Assembly: GCF_004348455.1 (NCBI RefSeq)
Contig: NZ_SMKA01000034.1
Coordinates: forward strand, 1 to 46,097
Length of the DNA stretch: 46,097 nucleotides
Direction: 5' to 3'
From: Kribbella albertanoniae
Lineage (GTDB): Bacteria; Actinomycetota; Actinomycetes; Propionibacteriales; Kribbellaceae
This document shows positions 41,121 to 46,097 of the stretch, in pieces. The notes beneath the pieces are model-generated. The model searched no databases and had not been told where the DNA came from. It saw only the letters and a program-made list of their open reading frames with translations. Position 1 is the stretch's first letter, and the number at the start of each line of letters is the position of its first letter. The translations under genes were made by a program, and so were the position numbers.

Positions 41121-42593
41121 TCAGGTCAGCCAGTCCGACAGCGGGCCGATCGCGAAGTAGAGCACGAACAGGGCGCTGACGATCCACATCAGCGGGTGCA
41201 CCTGGCGGGCCTTGCCGCGAACGACTTTGAGGATCACGAACGAGACGAAACCGGCGCCGATCCCGGCCGTGATCGAGTACGTGAACGGCATCAGGATGAT
41301 GGTCAGGAACGCCGGGAACGCGAGCTCGATGTCGTCGAAGTCGATGCCCTTCACCTGGGTCATCATCAGGAACCCGACCAGGATCAGAGCCGGCGTCGCC
41401 GCCTCGTAGGGCACCAGGGTGACCAGCGGTGCGACCACCATCGAGATCAGGAAGCAGATCCCGGTCACCACACTCGCCAGACCGGTCCGGGCGCCTTCGC
41501 CGACACCGGACGCCGACTCGATGTACGACGTGTTGCTGGAGACCGAGGCTGCGCCACCGGCGGCTGCGGCGACGCTGTCGACCACCAGGATGCGCTGGGA
41601 GTTCGGCGGGTTGCCGTCCTTGTCCAGCAGCCCGGCCTCGGCGCCGATCGCGGTCATCGTGCCCATCGTGTCGAAGAAGTCGGCCAGCATCAGCGTGAAG
41701 ATCAGCAACAGCGCGGAGATCAGGCCGACCCGCTCGAACGAGCCGAACAGGTTGAACTCACCGACCAGGTCGAAGTTCGGCGTCGTGAACACCTTGTCCG
41801 GGAGTGCCGGGACGCTCAGGCCCCAGCCGCCCGGGTTCTCCGGGGTCCGGCCGCCGACCTTCGCGACCGCCTCGACCACGATCGCCAGGATCGTCGCGGC
41901 GACGATACCGATCAGGATCGCGCCCTTCACCTTGCGCGCGTACAACGTGATGATCAGGATCAGGCCGACCACGAACACCAGCACCGGCCAGCCCCGAAGG
42001 TTGCCACCGACACCCAGTTCGACCGGGGGACCGCCGGCCGCGCCTGGTCGCCGTACAAAGCCTGCGTCGACGACCCCGATGAACGCGATGAACAGGCCGA
42101 TGCCGACACTGATCGCCACCTTGAGCTGCACCGGCACGGCTTCGAAGACAGCTTTTCGGAAGCCGGTCAGGACCAGCAGCAGGATGACCAGACCCTCCAG
42201 CACCACCAGGCCCATCGCGTCGGCCCAGGTCATCTTGCTCGCCACGCTGAACGCGATGAACGCGTTCAGGCCGAGCCCGGTGGCCAGGGCCAGCGGGAAG
42301 TTCGCCACCAGCCCCATCAGGATCGTGACGACGCCCGCCACCAAGGCGGTGGTGACCGCGACCTTCGCGATGGCGGCACCCGAGTCGAGTCCACCACCGA
42401 TGAACTGACCGTCACCGTCCTTGGCCGAGCCGATGATCAGTGGGTTCAGCACCACGATGTAGGCCATCGTGAAGAACGTGACGAGGCCGCCGCGCAGCTC
42501 CCGGCCGAGCGTGGACCCCCGTTCACTGATCTTGAAGAACGAGTCGAAGGGATTCGATCCGGAGCGGGCCGTCGTGGCCTGGGACGAGCTCAT
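41121..42593 (-). CDS. NCS2-family purine permease (AzgA-like)
   Basis: The 490-residue protein has about 12-14 membrane segments and the features of the AzgA subgroup of NCS2 transporters: an N-terminal FFKISERGSTLGRELRGGLV, then TFFTMAYIVVLNP; the GLGLNAFIAF motif; LADFFDTMGTMTAIGAEAGL; and AASVSSNTSYIESASGVGEG, then ARTGLASVVTG. It should import hypoxanthine, guanine or adenine with protons. It is divergent from the DUF2530 gene 80 bp away. No purine riboswitch is visible. Confidence 0.93.
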   Translation of the reverse strand: MSSSQATTARSGSNPFDSFFKISERGSTLGRELRGGLVTFFTMAYIVVLNPLIIGSAKDGDGQFIGGGLDSGAAIAKVAVTTALVAGVVTILMGLVANFPLALATGLGLNAFIAFSVASKMTWADAMGLVVLEGLVILLLVLTGFRKAVFEAVPVQLKVAISVGIGLFIAFIGVVDAGFVRRPGAAGGPPVELGVGGNLRGWPVLVFVVGLILIITLYARKVKGAILIGIVAATILAIVVEAVAKVGGRTPENPGGWGLSVPALPDKVFTTPNFDLVGEFNLFGSFERVGLISALLLIFTLMLADFFDTMGTMTAIGAEAGLLDKDGNPPNSQRILVVDSVAAAAGGAASVSSNTSYIESASGVGEGARTGLASVVTGICFLISMVVAPLVTLVPYEAATPALILVGFLMMTQVKGIDFDDIELAFPAFLTIILMPFTYSITAGIGAGFVSFVILKVVRGKARQVHPLMWIVSALFVLYFAIGPLSDWLT

Positions 42594-42673
42594 GACGGCA
42601 TGGTGCCAGGTCGGACCCGCTGGTAGCGAGCACTAACCGCAACCCTTTCGGGCAGGGCGTCTATGGTGGTGGC

Positions 42674-42979
42674 GTGACGGAGGAGCAGCCCGCGCCCAAG
42701 AAGCGCACCGACCCCACCAGCCAGCTCGCCCGCGGCGAGCTGGTGCACGCCGAGGTCAAACCCCTCGACCTGTCCGGGATCCCCACTGTCATCGTCGGCA
42801 TCGTCCTGTGGGCGATCGCCTTCGTCGTGCTGCTCTTCTTCCGCTCCACCCTCGAGCGCGATGGCCTCGAATGGTGGCTCTGGGCCGCCGCCGCCGGCTT
42901 CGGCCTCGGCTGGATCGGCCTCTGGTACTGCACCCGCCGCTGGAACAAGATCAAAGCCGGCAAACCCGTCCGCGACTGA
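42674..42979 (+). CDS. DUF2530 membrane protein
   Basis: The 101-residue protein starts at GTG 42674; a TATGGT box ends 6 nt earlier (leaderless pattern). It has a hydrophilic N-terminus, then two membrane helices (VIVGIVLWAIAFVVLLFF and WWLWAAAAGFGLGWIGLWY) and a basic tail, with the DUF2530 signature VKPLDLSGIPTVIVG. The role is unknown. As I recall, a gene of this type beside an NCS2 permease recurs in actinobacteria. Confidence 0.85.
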   Translation: MTEEQPAPKKRTDPTSQLARGELVHAEVKPLDLSGIPTVIVGIVLWAIAFVVLLFFRSTLERDGLEWWLWAAAAGFGLGWIGLWYCTRRWNKIKAGKPVRD

Positions 42980-42984
42980 TTCTC

Positions 42985-43001
42985 CCCAGTCTTCGCCTGG
43001 G
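42985..43001 (+). terminator. Short hairpin after the DUF2530 gene
   Basis: CCCAG-TCTTCGC-CTGGG lies 5 bp after the stop codon. It has no T-tract, so termination is uncertain. Confidence 0.35.
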
Positions 43002-43032
43002 TCGAGGTCTGCGCTCAGATATTGTCGGTGGG

Positions 43033-43059
43033 GACAGTTTATGGTGTCGCTATGGACAC
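43033..43059. promoter_or_regulatory. GACA/TGTC inverted repeats over the SDR start
   Basis: GACA-GTTTATGG-TGTC (43033-43048) and GTGTC-GCTATG-GACAC (43044-43059) overlap. The second spans the ATG, and the TATGGT -10-like box (43040-43045) lies inside the first. This could be the operator of the convergent MarR protein, but that is inference. Confidence 0.4.
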
Positions 43060-43888
43060 TAAAACATGGTTGATCACCGGCGGGACGCCGGGTGGATTCG
43101 GGCTGACCTTCGCGGCGGCCGTGCTGGCTCGGGGTGAGCGGGTGGCGATCACCTCGCGCCGCCCGGCCGAGCTGGCCGACTGGGCATCGCCGTACGGCGA
43201 GCGCGTGCTGGTGCTCGAGGTCGACGTGACCGACGAGGAGCAGGTGCGGGCGGCGGTGGCGACTACCGAAGCGCGGTTCGGCGGCATCGACGTACTGGTG
43301 AACAACGCCGGGCGTGGGTGGTACGGGTCGATCGAGGGGATGCCTGCGGAGGGTATTCGGCGGTCGATGGAGCTCAACTTCTTTGCTGTGCTGGCGGTTA
43401 CGCGGGCGGTGCTGCCGGGGATGCGTGCGCGCGGCGGCGGTTGGGTCGTGAACATGTCGTCGGTCGCGGGGCTGCGCGGGATCAGCGGGTTCGGGTATTA
43501 CTCGGCGGCGAAGTTCGCGCTCGAGGGTGTGACGGAGGTGCTGCGGGAGGAGGTGGCCGAGTTCGGGATCAAGGTGCTGGCGGTTGAGCCGGGCGCGTTC
43601 CGGACGCGCGCGTATGCGGGGTTCGCCGATGAACCGCTGCGCGAAACCGTCGATGCCTATCTGCCGCAGCTGGATTTGGTGCGGCAGGCGATGATCGAGC
43701 AGGACGGCAATCAGCCGGGCGATCCGGTGCGCGGGGTTGACGCCGTACTGAGTGCGATGGAGCTGGAGTCACCGCCGCATCGCCTGGTCCTCGGCAGCGG
43801 CGGCTTCGACGCGGCCGTCGGCACGCTCGAGGCGAACCTGGCCGATATCCGGGCCGGCGAAGCGCTCTCGCGAGGTGCCGACTTCTAA
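43052..43888 (+). CDS. Short-chain dehydrogenase/reductase
   Basis: ATG 43052 (MDTKTWLITGGTPGGFG) is placed by the TATGGT box 6 nt upstream; an earlier in-frame ATG at 43022 would lie in the promoter. The 278-residue classical SDR has the cofactor motif TGGTPGGFG (residues 9-17), VDVTDEEQV, the NNAG motif, the catalytic Ser in NMSSVAG and the YxxxK in YYSAAK. It is an NAD(P)H-dependent ketone/alcohol oxidoreductase of unknown substrate. It is tail-to-tail with a MarR gene, their stops overlapping by 4 bp. Confidence 0.93.
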   Translation: MDTKTWLITGGTPGGFGLTFAAAVLARGERVAITSRRPAELADWASPYGERVLVLEVDVTDEEQVRAAVATTEARFGGIDVLVNNAGRGWYGSIEGMPAEGIRRSMELNFFAVLAVTRAVLPGMRARGGGWVVNMSSVAGLRGISGFGYYSAAKFALEGVTEVLREEVAEFGIKVLAVEPGAFRTRAYAGFADEPLRETVDAYLPQLDLVRQAMIEQDGNQPGDPVRGVDAVLSAMELESPPHRLVLGSGGFDAAVGTLEANLADIRAGEALSRGADF

Positions 43889-44391
43889 TCCGTACGGCGA
43901 GTGAGGCCGTTGCGGCGCATCTCCTCGGCGGCCGCGATCGCGTCCGTGGTGAAGCGTTTCGTGAGCTCGGTGTATCGGGCGATGTCGCGGGACGACCAGC
44001 GGGACAGTACCTGCGCGATCATGTCGTCACCGAGATCGTAGATGTGCCGGGCGGCCGCCGTACCGGCCTCGGTCAACGTGATCCGGGTCGACCTGGTGTC
44101 GTCCGGATCCGTCTCGCGGGCCACCAGCCCGCCGGCCTCCAGCCGCTTGACGATCTTGCTGATGTTCGACGGCCCGGTCCCCATCGCCTGCGCCAGCTCC
44201 CCGGCCCGCAGCGGCTGCCCGGCGAGCAGATGCCGCAACGCCTGATGCGCCGGCTGGTCGATCGGCTCCCCACTCGCCGTCAGAATCTCCCGCTGCAACC
44301 CCGGCGACTCCCACAACAGGATCAACGCGCTCAAACTAGCCAGCAACTCCGACCGATACGGAAAGTCCCCCGCCTCCCGCTGTTCACCCAT
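43885..44391 (-). CDS. MarR-family regulator
   Basis: The 168-residue protein has a MarR winged helix (PAHQALRHLLAGQPLRAGEL, AQAMGTGPSNISKIVKRLEA, GGLVARETDPDDTRSTRITL) and longer than average flanking helices. ATG 44391 is preceded by TAGGGT ending 6 nt upstream, a leaderless arrangement. It converges on the SDR gene and may control it. The ligand is unknown. Confidence 0.9.
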   Translation of the reverse strand: MGEQREAGDFPYRSELLASLSALILLWESPGLQREILTASGEPIDQPAHQALRHLLAGQPLRAGELAQAMGTGPSNISKIVKRLEAGGLVARETDPDDTRSTRITLTEAGTAAARHIYDLGDDMIAQVLSRWSSRDIARYTELTKRFTTDAIAAAEEMRRNGLTRRTD

Positions 44392-44488
44392 GCCCGCACC
44401 CTAGCGAGCCACGTCGATAAGAACACGTAGATGTCCCTCCCACGGCGACCCCGCACCCCGATCCACGCCTGCCTGATCTCCCAGCAGC

Positions 44489-44636
44489 CGACTACTACAT
44501 GTCCTTAGCGACGGATCTTCCGACCGACAGGACGTATCCGTCTGCGTAGACGGAGTTGCCCGCAGGGAGTTGCTGGGCGGGTGGCTTCGTGGGCGTATAC
44601 GTCCTGTTCTTAGTCGCGAACGACACGTAGTAGTCG
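44489..44636. repeat. Long nested inverted-repeat element, copy 1
   Basis: Outer arms CGACTACTACATGTC (44489-44503) and GACACGTAGTAGTCG (44622-44636) match at 14 of 15. Inner arms ACAGGACGTAT (44527-44537) and ATACGTCCTGT (44597-44607) are inverted with near-complete matching. A small hairpin CCGTC/GACGG lies at the centre. It has no coding potential I can support and resembles a MITE-like or structured intergenic element. Confidence 0.7.
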
Positions 44637-44690
44637 ACCTGCCGACTGCCGCCCACGCCTGCGGACCGCCGGCCGGATCACCTCGGCGGG

Positions 44691-44844
44691 TACTACTACG
44701 TGTCGTTACCGACGTCGCCCCCGGATGCCGCACCGCCCACGCGTGCTGACGATCCCCCGACCGACAGGACGTATAGGTCTACTTGCCGTCGCCGGCACGC
44801 TCACCACCGCCGGCGCCGGCCCCGGATCGGCGTATACGTCCTGT
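44691..44844. repeat. Nested inverted-repeat element, copy 2 (incomplete)
   Basis: ACTACTACGTGTCGTT (44692-44707) is the exact inverse of 44619-44634, linking the two copies by a 16-bp inverted repeat. ACAGGACGTAT (44764-44774) and ATACGTCCTGT (44834-44844) repeat the inner arms of copy 1 in the same order. The right outer arm is missing. Confidence 0.65.
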
Positions 44845-44942
44845 TCCTGTACATCTCCCCGGGGCGCCCGGCGCCCGGATGCCCTTCTGGCCCGCGCGAG
44901 TGACCCACCCGTGCCCCGCGAGCGGGGGTTGCCTGTCGAGAT

Positions 44943-44981
44943 GGGGGGTTGCCCCCTGAGATTTTCGATGGGCAACCCCCC
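44943..44981. repeat. 12-bp perfect hairpin
   Basis: GGGGGGTTGCCC (44943-44954) and GGGCAACCCCCC (44970-44981) form a perfect stem around a 15-nt loop with TTTT. A similar GGGGGTTGCC occurs just upstream at 44924. Confidence 0.7.
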
Positions 44982-45013
44982 AGCTCGAGGGATATCCCCG
45001 CAGCTGGACTCCC

Positions 45014-45110
45014 GGGCTGTGGCGGTCACGCGGAAAATGAGGGGATCTCCGCTCAGCTTGCCGGTTCTCCCCTCGTTATTCGAGCGGAGAACCAGCACAT
45101 CGAACGGATA
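45014..45110 (-). repeat. 97-bp dispersed hairpin repeat, copy 2 (inverted)
   Basis: This is the reverse complement of the 20575-20671 repeat with roughly ten differences. Both stems are kept. The two copies bracket 24 kb in inverted orientation. Confidence 0.8.
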
Positions 45111-45157
45111 CCCCTTCTCTGTGCGATGTGTGGCTGATTTCCCATCCTGCCCGTCAC

Positions 45158-45270
45158 AACGTCCGAAGATCCGGAGACCACGCCCTCGGATCCTTCGGAC
45201 GTTAGCCCCGAGCAGCGATTAACGTCCGACGATCCGCGGACCAGGCCTGCGGGTCCTTCGGACGTTGCGG
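45158..45270 (+). repeat. Two diverged palindromic array units
   Basis: AACGTCCGAAG at 45158 and AACGTCCGACG at 45221 start two units of the array family, 63 bp apart, each closing with CTTCGGACGTT. Their interiors and linker differ from both main arrays. Confidence 0.75.
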
Positions 45271-45320
45271 GTACGGCGCTCTGCTGGGCCGCGTGCAGGT
45301 GGGCCGGGGTGTACTGCGGT

Positions 45321-45374
45321 CACCTACTGGGGACTTCGGACATCTGGTGCGGTGTCCGGGGTCCCCAGTAGGTG
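45321..45374. repeat. 14-bp perfect inverted repeat with inner stem
   Basis: CACCTACTGGGGAC (45321-45334) pairs perfectly with GTCCCCAGTAGGTG (45361-45374). CGGACA/TGTCCG forms an inner stem in the loop. Confidence 0.75.
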
Positions 45375-45408
45375 TACGCGGTTCGGCTGGTCGGCTGGTT
45401 GCCACGCG

Positions 45409-45456
45409 GGCTGGGGAGTTCTACCCGTCGTTTTCGCGGGGTACGACTCCCCAGCC
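45409..45456. repeat. 11-bp perfect inverted repeat
   Basis: GGCTGGGGAGT (45409-45419) pairs with ACTCCCCAGCC (45446-45456). The loop contains TACCC/GGGTA. It shares the CTGGGGA theme with the preceding inverted repeat. Confidence 0.7.
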
Positions 45457-45710
45457 GCGTCGGACAACCGCATGCAGCACCCCAGCCAGCGTCGAACCAC
45501 CGCGGCTGGTCAGCAGAAGGCCTCGTCATTGTCGGCAGCAACCACAGCCGTCAGCGAGCACAGTCGCGCAGGTATTGGCGGCGTACCGCAAGCCTCGTTC
45601 ACCTCTGACCGCCGACCTCGCCGTCCGGCTCAGCCATCCGCTCGGCCCGCCTTGCGCTTGCAGTCGACCGCCTTGTCGGCCGAGTGATTGAAGCGCGAAA
45701 CGCGGTTCCT

Positions 45711-45728
45711 CCCCAAGCCGGTTCGGGG
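45711..45728. repeat. Isolated leader-type palindrome
   Basis: CCCCAAGCCGGTTCGGGG, within CCT...AG, is a third copy of the palindrome that opens both array leaders, 81 bp before the array 2 leader. No array units follow it directly. Confidence 0.65.
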
Positions 45729-45787
45729 AGCGCCGGCGCCATACGCGGGGGATGTGGGGAGGATCCACCCCCCGAATCCGTCGCGAA

Positions 45788-45844
45788 TCCTCCCCAAACC
45801 GATTCGGGGAAGAAGGCCCGGCGACCCGTTCCCTGCAAGTTCCC
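45788..45844 (+). repeat. Leader-like conserved sequence before array 2
   Basis: TCCT-CCCCAAACCGATTCGGGG-AAG is followed by GGCGACCCGTTCCCTGCAAG, then TTCCC. It matches the array 1 leader (23763-23820) block by block in the same orientation, with about a dozen substitutions. Confidence 0.7.
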
Positions 45845-46097
45845 TAACGTCCGAACAGTCGGAGGCGGGCCCTCCGATCCTTCGGACGTTAGCTGGGAAC
45901 CGGGGGTAACGTCCGAACAGTCGGAGGCAGGCCCTCCGATCCTTCGGACGTTAGCTGGGAACCGGGGGTAACGTCCGAACAGTCGGAGGCAGGCCCTCCG
46001 ATCCTTCGGACGTTAGCTGGGAACCGGGGGTAACGTCCGAACATGCGGAGGCAGGCCCTCCGATCCTTCGGACGTTAGCTGGGAACCGGGGGTAACG
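45845..46097 (+). repeat. Array 2: 62-bp palindromic units (continues off window)
   Basis: TAACGTCCGAACA starts at 45845, 45907, 45969 and 46031, and TAACG again at 46093 (period 62). The outer arms AACGTCCGAA/TTCGGACGTT are perfectly inverted; the inner arms CGGAGG/CCTCCG are too. The linker is AGCTGGGAACCGGGGGT. Units are nearly identical; the fourth reads ACATGCGG instead of ACAGTCGG. From 44392 to the window end there is no gene I can support. Confidence 0.9.

Noticed and set aside
42594..42673. Purine riboswitch before the NCS2 permease
   Set aside because: The 80-bp divergent gap is too short for the structure plus promoters and shows none of the conserved junction sequences.
45265..45971. 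Several open frames of 60-140 codons in the right-hand repeat island
   Set aside because: They read through inverted repeats and array units, have no ribosome-binding sites and no family resemblance.

Overview
The window looks like chromosomal DNA from a high-GC Actinomycetota, most plausibly a Kribbella-like member of the Propionibacteriales (inference). Clues are the very GC-rich codon use, a mycothione reductase, an F420-type luciferase-like oxidoreductase, DtxR/IdeR-type iron boxes, many GTG starts, and several apparently leaderless genes in which a TANNNT -10 box sits 6-9 nt before the start codon. I saw no rRNA, tRNA or CRISPR array.

Layout. 1-3.9 kb: a secreted propeller-like protein (cut by the window edge), a class I methyltransferase, a Myb/SANT-like small protein and a membrane protein. 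3.95-7.7 kb: an FAD-linked oxidoreductase divergent from two tandem LuxR-type regulators, with three related palindromes between them. 7.7-13.85 kb: a sugar locus with an acetyltransferase/toroid fusion, a LacI regulator and a binding protein plus two permeases (no ATPase gene), with LacI-type operators. 13.86-18.4 kb: a MaoC hydratase, a Pro/Gln-rich membrane-anchored protein and the efeUOB iron importer under IdeR-like boxes. 18.4-23.6 kb: thpR, a P-loop kinase/LLM fusion, mycothione reductase and two tandem DUF4429-like genes.

23.6-25.6 kb is a repeat and mobile region. Two tandem hairpin repeats are followed by a leader-like palindrome and a tandem array of 61-bp palindromic units. A complete IS110-family element has landed in the linker between units 4 and 5. 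Its 5' non-coding end has the features of a bridge RNA: one stretch matches the element's own right end plus core, and another matches the target flank plus core.

25.6-37 kb holds a single-gene assembly line of about 3400 residues: acyl-AMP ligase, ACP, KS, AT, ACP, luciferase-like monooxygenase, C, A, PCP and a terminal C domain, with no thioesterase. It is coupled to an MFS exporter gene. 37.1-44.4 kb is ordinary: MarR/MFS, a membrane protein, a Dabb protein and TetR around a perfect 20-bp palindrome, an NCS2 purine permease, DUF2530, and an SDR/MarR pair.

44.4-46.1 kb has no gene I can support. It is packed with inverted repeats, an inverted copy of a 97-bp repeat seen at 20.6 kb, and a second array of 62-bp palindromic units preceded by the same leader-like sequence as the first. 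The paired leader-plus-array structures and the IS110 element that uses one as a target are the least described features here.
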